Assembly: GCA_913054135.1 (NCBI GenBank)
Contig: CAJXJK010000003.1
Location: forward strand, 248,001-312,000
Direction: 5' to 3'
Source: an uncultured Flavobacteriales bacterium
GTDB taxonomy: Bacteria > Bacteroidota > Bacteroidia > Flavobacteriales_D > Crocinitomicaceae
DNA: 64,000 nucleotides
A program made the position numbers and the translations under genes. Positions 28,489 through 36,628 of this stretch are shown here, in pieces. Each line of letters starts with the position of its first letter. The stretch's first letter is position 1. Under the pieces are notes generated by a model, which made no database searches, was not told the DNA's origin, and saw only the letters and a list, made by a program, of their open reading frames with translations.

Positions 28489-29765
28489 CACTTAATTATA
28501 TTTACTTGTCCTTTAAAAATTCCTTCTTCACCAATCTTTAGGTCAACCACGTAAAAGTAAGTTGAAACAGGCAATGCCTTTCCTTTGTAGGTGCCATCCC
28601 ACCATTTGTCTTGTGTACTATAGCCAGTTGTTTGAAATACTTTTTGTCCAGATCGGTCATAAACCAGGACTTCCATGTCAGGATATTGAGCACTATTTCT
28701 AATCACCCACTTGTCATTGATATCGTCTGCATTTGGAGAAAAACCTGAATATATCGTAACGACCTCACCGACAAAGACATTCACACTATCTGAAGCATTG
28801 CACGAGCCGTTAGTGACGGTCAAAAAGTAGGTGGTGGTTGAGGTAGGGTTAGCCGTAGGTGTAAAACTTGTTGCATCAGTAAGTGTGTTTGCCGGACTCC
28901 AAAGGGCATTTCCTGAACCAGAACCCTCTAAGTTGGCAACATCACCGGTTTGAATGAATTTGTCTGGTCCGGCGGCCGCGGATATTGGAGTCACTTGAAA
29001 AAGTATACTATCGGTTGTGTCTGAATAAACGCAAAGCTCTCCACAGTTAATGATTAACCACAAATTGCCTTCTGCAGAAAGTTGAGCTGTTGAGAATTGA
29101 TTTGTTGAGGTGCTTTCGAGTAATACGTCATCATAGTACCAGTCAAAACTGGCGGTATCACTGCAGTTTGAAATAATGGCTTCAATCGGTTCGTCATCTC
29201 CCTCGCATAATGTCGTATTCATTGCAGAAATTGTTGCTGTCGGAAAGGTGGCGTCTACTGCGGGACCTGAAATTTCAATTTGATAGTCACATTCTGCCGA
29301 GTTCGTAACACCACCACCAGTATTTGATCCATTGACCATTACGTAATAGGTAGTATTGGCGCTTAAGGCTACTGCGCTTGTGATGTTGAAGTCAACCCCA
29401 GAATTCCCACAAGCTGAATAAGGGGTATAAGATGTTTCAACACAAGGAGTTGTAGCACTGAACATTACGGCGTCTATTTCTTGACCAAAAGTTGGATCAG
29501 TGTTGAAACTAAGCGAAGTGAAGTCTACAGTTGCGTTTCCTCCTACAGAGTTTGTAGTAAACACATACCAAACGGTGGCACTGTTGATGGTGCAGAAGTT
29601 GTCATCTGAACCCGCGTCAAAAGTAGCGTCTGTTGTGGTTCCTTGCAGAGGTTGCTCTGCACAGAGTCTCATTGCATTTGTACATTCATCATTCGAAGGC
29701 TGACTAAAGCCAGAGACTCCAATTAAGCAAGTCGAAAATAAGATAAGCAGTTTTGTTGCTTTCAT
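28488..29765 (-). CDS. Secreted protein with type IX CHU_C C-terminal domain
   Basis: The ATG at 29765 (MKATKLLILFSTCLIGVSGFSQ) gives a clean signal peptide. The 425-residue protein has an N-terminal beta-sandwich (about 25-170: NDECTNAMRLCAEQ, FDAGSDDNFC, ATVWYVFTTN), seen in many Bacteroidota secreted proteins. Immunoglobulin- or PKD-like segments follow, and then a CHU_C domain (about 340-425: YSGFSPNADDINDKWVIRN, YDRSGQKVFQ). It is the first gene of the adhesin operon and overlaps the PorP/SprF start by one base. It is probably surface-delivered type IX cargo, perhaps an adhesion accessory. Confidence 0.87.
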   Translation of the reverse strand: MKATKLLILFSTCLIGVSGFSQPSNDECTNAMRLCAEQPLQGTTTDATFDAGSDDNFCTINSATVWYVFTTNSVGGNATVDFTSLSFNTDPTFGQEIDAVMFSATTPCVETSYTPYSACGNSGVDFNITSAVALSANTTYYVMVNGSNTGGGVTNSAECDYQIEISGPAVDATFPTATISAMNTTLCEGDDEPIEAIISNCSDTASFDWYYDDVLLESTSTNQFSTAQLSAEGNLWLIINCGELCVYSDTTDSILFQVTPISAAAGPDKFIQTGDVANLEGSGSGNALWSPANTLTDATSFTPTANPTSTTTYFLTVTNGSCNASDSVNVFVGEVVTIYSGFSPNADDINDKWVIRNSAQYPDMEVLVYDRSGQKVFQTTGYSTQDKWWDGTYKGKALPVSTYFYVVDLKIGEEGIFKGQVNIIK

Positions 29766-29891
29766 ATACATGTGAAACGTTTGAGCTATGCTAAATATAC
29801 GTAAATAATCGTTGAAGATAACTTAAAACCAAAGATTAGGATTTTTGAAGTTAGATATCTTTAAACACTGAAACGTGAATTATTTTACTTT

Positions 29892-32210
29892 TTAGAACCT
29901 CACACCAATGACACAAACATCATCCAGTTGCTCTAAATCACCTTTCCAACTGTTGAAAGTCTCATGTAAAAGATCTCTTTGATTAGCTGGTGACAAGTCT
30001 TGGTTTTCTACCAATAGATTTTTTAAAGTTTTATACTTAAACTTTTTGCCTTTTGGTCCACCGAATTGGTCTACATAACCATCTGAAAAGATATAAATTT
30101 GATCTCCTTCATCAAGTTCGAAGACATGATTATCGAACGGAACTTTATATTCAAAATCGCCAATAGGTTGCTTGTTCGCTTTAATTTCAATGAGTTCGCG
30201 AGTTGATTTTTTAATTATCCAAAGAGGGTTATTAGCCCCTGCATATTCTAAGGTTCTCTTATTAACATCAATTAAACAAACTGCCCCGTCCATTCCATCC
30301 TTCACCGAGTCTTCTCCTGATTCAAAGGTTTCAACAACCAAATCAGTAAGCTTATCAAGAATTTCATTAGGTCGGCTTAAATTGAATTCTTTCACGCATC
30401 TGTGAAGCCCATTCGCTCCGACAACACTCACCAAAGCACCAGGTACGCCATGCCCAGTGCAATCAACTGCTGCAATAATTACCTTTCCGTCAACCTCATT
30501 CATCCAATAAAAATCTCCAGAGACAATATCTTTCGGCTTGAAATAGACGAAACTTTGCGGTAGTGCCTTTTGTATTTTTGATTCTGCAGGGATTATTGCT
30601 TTTTGAAGTCTCAAAGCATAGTTTATTGAATCAACAATCTCTCTATTTTTTTCCTCAACTACATCTTTTTGTGTTTGTAGTTCGGACGTTCTTGCTGCAA
30701 CCTTATCTTCCAAATTATGAATCAAATCTGAAATGGAATCCTGCATATGAATGAAGCTTTTTGATAAAACTCCAATTTCGTCTTCTCCTCTTGGATCAAT
30801 TTTTACTTCAAGGTTACCATCAGCCAATTCTTCGGCTCGGGCCGTAAGTTGTTTGATTGGTTTTGTGATTTTTCGAGAAATGAAAAAGGAAGCAAAAATT
30901 ATAGAAATAAGTAAGCCAATGAAAATTACAATGATGTTTCTGCGCAAATCATATACGTGTGAAAAGGCTTCTTCTTTATCAATTTCACTCATTATGACCC
31001 AATGCATGTCCTTGATTTCAAGCGGTTTGTATGAAGATAGAACGGGCACGCCGCGGTAGTCATTGAAAATTTTGGTGTTGGTTTCACCTGAAAGCGCTTT
31101 AATTGTTCCGTCAGTTTTCACGGACTGAAGACCCACTGTGCTCTGAAAGTTTTTGATTTGACTGATTGTTACTTCATCAGTTCCGATTTCTTCAATCATT
31201 TTGAAGTAATTCTCTTTGTCTTCAATAAAAAACCTTGATTGATTTCTTAATGTATAGTCTTCTGCAACAATGTACGTTTCTCCACTTTCACCAAGTCCCA
31301 CATCAGCCCATTCATGACGGTTGGTCATTATGTCATTTATCTTCTTGATTGGCATTTGAAAAATTAGAACTCCTATGTTTTCGTCCCCATCAAATACTGG
31401 AGATGCCATAAAGGCGGCTGGCGCATTATATGATGGGTGATACGGCTCAAAATCAACAAGTTTTACGAAGTCTTTGTCTGTCGCCTTACTAGCTTCTTCA
31501 AAAGCCTTTGCTAGATTTGAGTTAGCATAAGGTCCATCCCTCAAAGAGGTTCCGAAGTCTACTTCTTTATAAACAGAGTAAATAATGTGACCACTAATAT
31601 TGTCAACTAAGAAAATGTCGTAGTACTCGAATTTCTCCAGATATGATCTAATGAGGGGATGATAAACTTCATGTGACTTGCTGTAAGAGCTTTCGTCATC
31701 TGAATGATTCAAATAGTGTTTGTCCCCTACTGGATTTTCATTTTTTGAAATATATAAGTCTTGTAAAATTATTGATGAAACATGTGCAGGCCAGTGATGC
31801 TCAACATCTTCTGATATTTTCACATTGACATTTAGCCTAGGCATGAACTCATCCTTGTAGTAAGTTCTTAGCCTTTTTTCATAAGTGGCTATGTCACTTT
31901 TATTATGGTCAAGTTCTAAGGCAATTGTATCAAAACCAGTCTTAAAGGCCTTCATAGCATCAATGATGGTATGGTCCTCAGAAAAAGTGACAATCTGGTT
32001 TTCAATATCATTGAAATAATCCTCAATTTGACTTGCCTTCATTTCACGAACAGCTGTTAATCTGTTGAAAGACTCTTCCTCTAACGATTTTTTTCCCTTG
32101 AAATAACTGAGAAGACCTATTACAGAAATTGACATAAAGGCAATAACAAAAAAGGCTACGCCTAATTTGAAATTGATTTTAGTATCACTGAATTTTTTAA
32201 TGAATGCCAC
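29892..32210 (-). CDS. Membrane sensor with HAMP and SpoIIE/PP2C phosphatase
   Basis: This 772-residue protein starts with GTG; no in-frame ATG is available before the first transmembrane helix (about 15-37, FKLGVAFFVIAFMSISVIGLL). A long extracytoplasmic dCache-like sensor (about 40-415) follows, then a second helix (about 422-441), HAMP (about 442-495, ITKPIKQLTARAEELADGNL), a coiled coil, and a PP2C phosphatase (about 555-772). Phosphatase motifs are VSGDFYWMN, AVDCTGHGVPGALVS, KDGMDGAVC and FSDGYVDQFGG. It likely turns an external signal into dephosphorylation of a STAS-type partner. A STAS-like gene and a histidine kinase are divergent immediately upstream. Confidence 0.92.
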   Translation of the reverse strand: MAFIKKFSDTKINFKLGVAFFVIAFMSISVIGLLSYFKGKKSLEEESFNRLTAVREMKASQIEDYFNDIENQIVTFSEDHTIIDAMKAFKTGFDTIALELDHNKSDIATYEKRLRTYYKDEFMPRLNVNVKISEDVEHHWPAHVSSIILQDLYISKNENPVGDKHYLNHSDDESSYSKSHEVYHPLIRSYLEKFEYYDIFLVDNISGHIIYSVYKEVDFGTSLRDGPYANSNLAKAFEEASKATDKDFVKLVDFEPYHPSYNAPAAFMASPVFDGDENIGVLIFQMPIKKINDIMTNRHEWADVGLGESGETYIVAEDYTLRNQSRFFIEDKENYFKMIEEIGTDEVTISQIKNFQSTVGLQSVKTDGTIKALSGETNTKIFNDYRGVPVLSSYKPLEIKDMHWVIMSEIDKEEAFSHVYDLRRNIIVIFIGLLISIIFASFFISRKITKPIKQLTARAEELADGNLEVKIDPRGEDEIGVLSKSFIHMQDSISDLIHNLEDKVAARTSELQTQKDVVEEKNREIVDSINYALRLQKAIIPAESKIQKALPQSFVYFKPKDIVSGDFYWMNEVDGKVIIAAVDCTGHGVPGALVSVVGANGLHRCVKEFNLSRPNEILDKLTDLVVETFESGEDSVKDGMDGAVCLIDVNKRTLEYAGANNPLWIIKKSTRELIEIKANKQPIGDFEYKVPFDNHVFELDEGDQIYIFSDGYVDQFGGPKGKKFKYKTLKNLLVENQDLSPANQRDLLHETFNSWKGDLEQLDDVCVIGVRF

Positions 32211-32268
32211 TGCTCTGATTTAATTTTGTGAAAGATAAGGAAATTGAATAAATTAGGTATATTTCATC

Positions 32269-32667
32269 ATGGAATTGAAAGTGTCGAACAGTATAGAGTT
32301 GAGGTGTTATTAAACTTGGGTAGGTAATGACGGCATTATTAGAACGAAAGTGAAACCCGGGTCAGAGGTTCATTTAGAAGATGTAATAGAAAACAGTGAA
32401 TGTGTCAATGCCCTAACTCAAGATGACTTTACATTAATTGTTGATGCACGGGGAGTGAAGTCGATCACGAAAGACGCGAGGGAGCATTTTTCTGTAAAAG
32501 GTCGATCATCAAGATGTTTATCAATTGTCATAATTGTTGATTTTCATTTAAGCCGAATGATCGCTAATTTTTACATTGGCTTTGCTAAGCCGGCCTTACC
32601 AGTAAAATTATTTAATGATGAAACCAATGCGATTGATTGGCCTAATACTTGGGAGGTCACGAAATGA
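32269..32667 (+). pseudogene. STAS/SEC14-like protein with an in-frame TAA in its N-terminus
   Basis: An open frame from GTG at 32350 gives 105 residues resembling a widespread Bacteroidota STAS-like family (DUF7793 type): FTLIVDARGVKSITKDAREHF, then a hydrophobic strand and helix. In the same frame further upstream, an ATG at 32269 reads MELKVSNSIELRCY, then TAA at 32311-32313, then TWVGNDGIIRTKV, which looks like the family's usual N-terminus. Either the gene is damaged, or it starts at GTG with a shortened end, or the TAA is a sequencing error. The ATGA overlap with the downstream kinase shows the C-terminus is intact. Confidence 0.6.
32651..32656 (+). promoter_or_regulatory. Strong Shine-Dalgarno for the histidine kinase
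   Basis: GGGAGG lies seven bases before the ATG at 32664. Such a strong site is unusual in Bacteroidota and fixes the kinase start there rather than at an upstream TTG. Confidence 0.7.
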
Positions 32668-33455
32668 GTTTTGATGACAAGCGAATTCGCGACATCATGG
32701 AACTGTTAATGTCTTACGCCAGGTTGGATTTTGACCAGAAAATTATTATCGATTCAAATCAGGACGAATTAACTGCTATTTCTGCTGGCGTAAATATCCT
32801 CGGTGAAGAACTGAAGGTAAACTCCATTTCTCTTAAAGAAAAAGAACGCTTGTTAAAGGAATTGCACCATAGGGTGAAGAGTAATATGCAAATTATTACG
32901 TCAATTCTGAGACTACAAACCGTTAATGAAACCGACCCTAAGATATTAGCTTTTGTGAGAGACTCAAAGAGTAGAATTGAGTCAATGGCACTGGTACATG
33001 AAATGCTTTACAGCTCAGACGGCTTTGAGTTTACTCAATTGACAGAATATTTAGATTTCCTTCAGCGATCGATTTTCATGTCATATGCCCCTCCAAGCCA
33101 TCACATAGAGGTAGAACAAAAGATTAGTGAAAAATGTTATTTCAATATTGATAAAATGATTCCGCTAGGCTTGGTAATGAACGAGCTGATGACAAACTCT
33201 TTGAAGCATGCTTTTCCTAATTCCAAGGGGAAAATTAACAATAGTGCTGACAAAATTGGTGAGCGAGGGTTCGTAATTTTATACGAGGATGACGGGGTTG
33301 GTTTGAAGCCAGACTTCCAGATTGGTGAATCTCAAACACTTGGAATGCAATTGATTGAAATGTTATCAGATCAATTAGATGCCAAAATAAGTTTCGGTTC
33401 CAAAGGAATAATAGAGGGTCAAAAGTTTGGGCTTAGATTTGAATTAACAATTTAA
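32664..33455 (+). CDS. HisKA_2-type histidine kinase
   Basis: This 263-residue soluble kinase has the HisKA_2 phosphoacceptor motif LHHRVKSNMQIITSILRLQ (histidines 68 and 69). Its ATPase domain has an N-box (GLVMNELMTNSLKHAFP) and a G-box (YEDDGVGL), with later TLGMQLIEMLSDQL. There is no transmembrane segment or sensor beyond about 55 N-terminal residues, which begin like a coiled coil. Its ATG overlaps the stop of the STAS-like gene by four bases. With the divergent SpoIIE phosphatase it suggests a local phospho-signalling set; no response regulator is adjacent. Confidence 0.9.
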   Translation: MSFDDKRIRDIMELLMSYARLDFDQKIIIDSNQDELTAISAGVNILGEELKVNSISLKEKERLLKELHHRVKSNMQIITSILRLQTVNETDPKILAFVRDSKSRIESMALVHEMLYSSDGFEFTQLTEYLDFLQRSIFMSYAPPSHHIEVEQKISEKCYFNIDKMIPLGLVMNELMTNSLKHAFPNSKGKINNSADKIGERGFVILYEDDGVGLKPDFQIGESQTLGMQLIEMLSDQLDAKISFGSKGIIEGQKFGLRFELTI

Positions 33456-34132
33456 ACGATCAGCTCGCCATTTGAGTTTGTGGTCAACGTTTCACTCATC
33501 AAATCAAAAAATGGTCGCATTGCCTTGAATGTTTCATTTGCCTTTGAAACGAAATCTTCTGCTAGCACCTCTTCCGCCTTGAACTCCTTTTTAACTAAAA
33601 ATTGTTTTCTTCTTAAAAGTTCAATCTCGGGATGATCAACTTGGTAACCTTTTGGAGCTGTTTTTAGAGACTCCCCAATTAATTCGCCAAAGAAAGTTTT
33701 GAATTTTTTTGCAGTGAAGACTTTCTTAAAGGCTTCAGCATTCAAGTCAATTTCTTCTCTGATTCTTTTTATATCGTCTGAATTCGGCCCCCAAAATCCA
33801 CCCGCAATGAAAGCCGAGTTTGCGTTGATGTGAAAGTAATATCCACCTCTTAAAAGAGCTGTTTCTCTCTTAAACCCTCCGCTCCAGTTCGTTTTGTACG
33901 GAGTTTTGTCTTTTGAAAACCTAGTGTCTCGATAAATTCTATGAAGAGACTTTTTTCCGTTTAGGTTTGCAATATTGTCATGCTTATTCATTTCAACTAA
34001 TAGAGCGTCCGCAAACTCAATCAGGTTTCCATGACAGTCGAGATATTCCTTTTTGTTGGCGTTGAACCAATCTCTGTTATTGTTCTTTTCAACTTTATTT
34101 AGAAAGTCTAAACTGTGTTTTGTAATGCTCAT
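33452..34132 (-). CDS. DUF2461 (TIGR02453) family protein
   Basis: This 226-residue soluble protein matches the DUF2461 family. It opens with a helix (LDFLNKVEKNNNRDWFNANK) and contains the family signature RDTRFSKDKTPYKTNWSGGF, followed by GGYYFHINANSAFIAGGFWGP. The function of the family is unknown, though it is broadly conserved in bacteria and fungi. Length is normal. It converges with the histidine kinase, overlapping it by four bases, and no terminator is visible between the two. Confidence 0.88.
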   Translation of the reverse strand: MSITKHSLDFLNKVEKNNNRDWFNANKKEYLDCHGNLIEFADALLVEMNKHDNIANLNGKKSLHRIYRDTRFSKDKTPYKTNWSGGFKRETALLRGGYYFHINANSAFIAGGFWGPNSDDIKRIREEIDLNAEAFKKVFTAKKFKTFFGELIGESLKTAPKGYQVDHPEIELLRRKQFLVKKEFKAEEVLAEDFVSKANETFKAMRPFFDLMSETLTTNSNGELIV

Positions 34133-34298
34133 TGTCTTGTTCTATTCCTCTAGGAATTCAAATAAACAACAATTTACAGAGAATTAATTCAACATTAGGC
34201 TAAATAGTTCAAAATAGATTACTATATTTGGCTCAGAGTTTTTTCATGGTTTTCAGCAAGTAGAAGATAACGATTTTTGAAAGCTGTTGTAATTCCAA

Positions 34299-34317
34299 AG
34301 TAAGTAGTGTACAAGGC
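34299..34317 (+). repeat. 19-base element, inverted near-copy at 37052
   Basis: AGTAAGTAGTGTACAAGGC here matches the reverse complement of 37052-37070 at 18 of 19 positions. Its last bases are inside the left arm of the adjacent hairpin. Confidence 0.55.
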
Positions 34318-34338
34318 CCAACTTTTGTTGGGCCTTGT
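34311..34338 (+). terminator. Perfect 12-bp terminator-like hairpin
   Basis: ACAAGGCCCAAC and GTTGGGCCTTGT pair perfectly around a TTTT loop, and TGTTT follows. It lies 18 bases before the ATG at 34356, so it may end an upstream small RNA or attenuate the downstream gene. Confidence 0.65.
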
Positions 34339-34355
34339 TGTTTAAAGACATTTTT

Positions 34356-34706
34356 ATGAAATCAATCGCATTATTAACCTTTGTTCTTTTTGGGTTTAGC
34401 AGCTTCAGCCAGTCATACCTTGAAGAGTTAGAGAATTCGTATGAAAGATCTAAGGGTGCATCTGGAGCTAAAATTATTTATAAGATTCATCTTAATTCTG
34501 GAACAATTAGAACGTATTATGCTTCTGACTTTGACAATGGGAAGCTTATTAAAATGAACGAGAAAGCTATTCACTTCGAATTAACTAAAAAAGAAGGTGA
34601 AGAAAGAATGTCAGTCATCATTAATCTTGAAATGACAAAGATTACTGAGTTTGAGATTAAATATCCTAAAGGTGAATGTCAGTATCATTTTGATTTCTAC
34701 TACTAA
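34356..34706 (+). CDS. Small secreted protein of unknown function
   Basis: The ATG at 34356 (MKSIALLTFVLFGFSSFSQ) gives a signal peptide; an upstream TTG is rejected because it overlaps the terminator stem. The 116-residue product has a mature part of about 97 residues, with a short helix (YLEELENSYERSKGA) followed by beta strands (IIYKIHLNSGTIRTYYASDF, MSVIINLEMTKITEFEIKYP). No family is recognised. It is followed 12 bases later by another small gene, so the two may form an operon. Confidence 0.65.
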   Translation: MKSIALLTFVLFGFSSFSQSYLEELENSYERSKGASGAKIIYKIHLNSGTIRTYYASDFDNGKLIKMNEKAIHFELTKKEGEERMSVIINLEMTKITEFEIKYPKGECQYHFDFYY

Positions 34707-34718
34707 ATAAGGGCTTTA

Positions 34719-35063
34719 ATGACAAAGAACTTGCTTCTTGTTTATAATGCAAATTCAGATTTCAAAAGCAAAATGTTTGACTACATGCATAAAGCTATAA
34801 GTCCTTCCTCCTATGACTGTCAACTTTGCTCTCTGACCCACACTAATCTTGGCCAAAAAAAAGAATGGTCAGAATTTATTGAGTCTATTGACGCCAATCT
34901 TACAGTTCTTTATAAAGATCAATTTCTCGCACAAAGAAAAGAGCAACACTTTGATTTTCCGTTAATCATTTATCGAGAAAATGTCGTCTTGAATAAAGAT
35001 GGTTTTGAAACTATGGACTTAGAAGGTCTTAAGATTTTTATCAACGACTTGATTTCAAAATGA
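34719..35063 (+). CDS. Conserved protein of a widespread unknown family
   Basis: This 114-residue soluble protein opens with LLLVYNANSDF and KMFDYMHKAISPSSYDCQLC, then SLTHTNLGQKKEW. I have seen this pattern in a small cytoplasmic family in Bacteroidota and Proteobacteria with no assigned function. The CQLC pair could be a redox or metal site but is not paired elsewhere in the protein. It starts 12 bases after the secreted protein and converges with a small gene, overlapping it by 23 bases. Confidence 0.7.
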   Translation: MTKNLLLVYNANSDFKSKMFDYMHKAISPSSYDCQLCSLTHTNLGQKKEWSEFIESIDANLTVLYKDQFLAQRKEQHFDFPLIIYRENVVLNKDGFETMDLEGLKIFINDLISK

Positions 35064-35262
35064 GTTCACATTTATAACCAAACTCCTTAATGAGCGAGAT
35101 AATTTTCAAGTTTGTAGATTGATCGGTCGAAATCACATACTTGGCGCCTGCTTTTTCTTTGATCAATTTAACTTCAGAAATTGAAAAATAAGTTTTTAAA
35201 AGCGCATTAATATTGTATGCGCGTTTGTTACTTTTGATATCAGTTTGAAAAATTTGTTCCAT
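35041..35262 (-). CDS. Small soluble hypothetical protein
   Basis: This 73-residue reading frame starts with MEQIFQTDIKSNKRAYNINALLK and has lysine-rich helices with a central beta pair (AKYVISTDQSTNLKIISLI). It covers nearly the whole gap between the converging gene and MiaE and has codon use like its neighbours, which supports it being real. It overlaps the 3' end of the convergent gene by 23 bases. The family is not recognised and no function is proposed. Confidence 0.5.
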   Translation of the reverse strand: MEQIFQTDIKSNKRAYNINALLKTYFSISEVKLIKEKAGAKYVISTDQSTNLKIISLIKEFGYKCELILKSSR

Positions 35263-35324
35263 CTTGTCTTAGTAAGTCGATTGACAACAACTAATATTTT
35301 TAATCTCAAAAAAATTTTGAAACC

Positions 35325-35906
35325 ATGTTAGGATTAAAGTTAAAAACCGACCCTCGGTGGGCAAGAATTGCTGAGGATAATCTTGAGGAAATATTGTCAG
35401 ACCACGCCTGGTGTGAGCAAAAAGCTACGACAAATGCTATTTCACTGATTACCCTAAATTCAGAAAAAACTGACATGGTGGATGCCTTGGTAGAAGTCGC
35501 TTTTGAAGAACTCACTCATTTCAAACAAGTAAGAGAAATCATTAAAGAAAGAGGATTGTATTTTGGTAGAGAGCGAAAGGATGACTATGTCAATCAACTA
35601 TATAAATTTTGTCAAAAGGGTGGAGCTAGAGATGTCGCAATGGTTGATAGATTGCTTTTTTCAGCAATGATTGAAGCCCGAAGTTGTGAACGATTCAGAG
35701 TTCTTTCAGAAAACTTGAAAGATGAAAAGCTATCTAACTTTTATCGTGAACTAATGATTTCAGAGGCGAATCACTATACCTTGTTTCTTGGTTTTGCAAA
35801 AAAATATGGAGGTGAAGTTGATGTAGAAAAAAGATGGAATGAGTGGTTAGAGTTTGAGGGTGACCTGATTCAATCATACGGTAATAAGGAGAGCATTCAC
35901 GGTTAA
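35325..35906 (+). CDS. miaE: tRNA-(ms2io6A)-hydroxylase
   Basis: This 193-residue protein is a ferritin-like diiron hydroxylase that modifies ms2i6A37 of tRNA to its hydroxylated form. Conserved features are AWCEQKATTNAISLI, the diiron ligands in EVAFEELTHFKQV, a second set in MIEARSCERFRVLSE, and the SEANHYTLFLGFAKKYG helix. The size fits the MiaE group found in Bacteroidota and Gammaproteobacteria. It stands alone; the next plus-strand gene has its own promoter. Confidence 0.9.
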   Translation: MLGLKLKTDPRWARIAEDNLEEILSDHAWCEQKATTNAISLITLNSEKTDMVDALVEVAFEELTHFKQVREIIKERGLYFGRERKDDYVNQLYKFCQKGGARDVAMVDRLLFSAMIEARSCERFRVLSENLKDEKLSNFYRELMISEANHYTLFLGFAKKYGGEVDVEKRWNEWLEFEGDLIQSYGNKESIHG

Positions 35907-35929
35907 AAAGCTGCTCTAATTCGGTGACA

Positions 35930-35961
35930 TTTGTTTGCTCGAACAGATTTTGCTACATTTG
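35930..35961 (+). promoter_or_regulatory. Full Bacteroidota promoter (-33 and -7)
   Basis: TACATTTG at 35954-35961 matches TAnnTTTG, with TTTG motifs 16 and 20 bases upstream (35934 and 35930). The lipoprotein ATG is 22 bases further on. Confidence 0.6.
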
Positions 35962-35983
35962 ATTTACACCTAAACTTCATTTT

Positions 35984-36628
35984 ATGTCTAAGTCTTACAT
36001 CTTTATTGCTTCATTATTATTTATTTATTCATGTGGATCATCTTCAGAGGAAGTTGAAGAATCTGAGACAACTGATGTTTCAGAGGTTGTGGAAGAGCAG
36101 GAAGAAGAAGTTGCAATCACCAATTCATTTTTACTTGAAGCAAAAGCTTGCGGAAATTTCATAATTGGAGAAGAAGTACCTACACTGCCTGAGGGACTCA
36201 AAATGAGACATTTTGTTGAAGCCGAACTCACAGACGAGGGACCAGGAGAAGAATTGACACATAATGTAATCTTTAATCAATTAGAAGATGTTGTTGAGTT
36301 AATCATGGACCATCAAATGAATGAAGCACATCATGAAGACAAAGACATTCTTGAAATGTGGGTTCTTTCAAATTATTATGAAACGGCAGATGCAATTTCA
36401 GTTGGGTCTACTATTGAAGAGTTCGAATCGGCTTATCCTGATGCCAAATTATGGTACACTTATGTTTCTGACAGATACGTTTTAGAAACTGAAGCTTTGC
36501 CTGATGTTCATTTCTTATTGAATGCTGAAGATTGTCTAAAGCCTCCAAAAGGAAATATGGATATGGAAATGATGAAGCTTGAAGACTTTAAAGAAGGCTC
36601 TGAAATTGTTAAAATTAGAATGTTCTAG
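35984..36628 (+). CDS. Acidic lipoprotein of unknown function
   Basis: This 214-residue protein has a lipoprotein signal, MSKSYIFIASLLFIYSCGSS, with the acylated cysteine at C17. A highly acidic linker (about 20-45, repeated EEVEE and EEQEEE) tethers a globular part with FLLEAKACGNFIIGEEVP, then a helix-rich region containing SVGSTIEEFESAYPDAKLWYTYVSDRYV. This second half resembles the small DUF-type sensor or binding domains of Bacteroidota lipoproteins, but I cannot name it. It has its own promoter and is followed by a long gene-free stretch. Confidence 0.75.
   Translation: MSKSYIFIASLLFIYSCGSSSEEVEESETTDVSEVVEEQEEEVAITNSFLLEAKACGNFIIGEEVPTLPEGLKMRHFVEAELTDEGPGEELTHNVIFNQLEDVVELIMDHQMNEAHHEDKDILEMWVLSNYYETADAISVGSTIEEFESAYPDAKLWYTYVSDRYVLETEALPDVHFLLNAEDCLKPPKGNMDMEMMKLEDFKEGSEIVKIRMF

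Larger units (their letters stand above)
34223..34343 (+). ncRNA. Candidate small RNA between a -7 box and a terminator
   Basis: The box TATATTTG at 34223-34230 fits the Bacteroidota -7 consensus. A perfect 12-base hairpin with a T-rich tail ends the interval at 34311-34343. Between them is no open reading frame of note. This would give a transcript of about 105 nucleotides, although it could also be a leader of the gene starting at 34356. No known RNA family was recognised. Confidence 0.3.
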
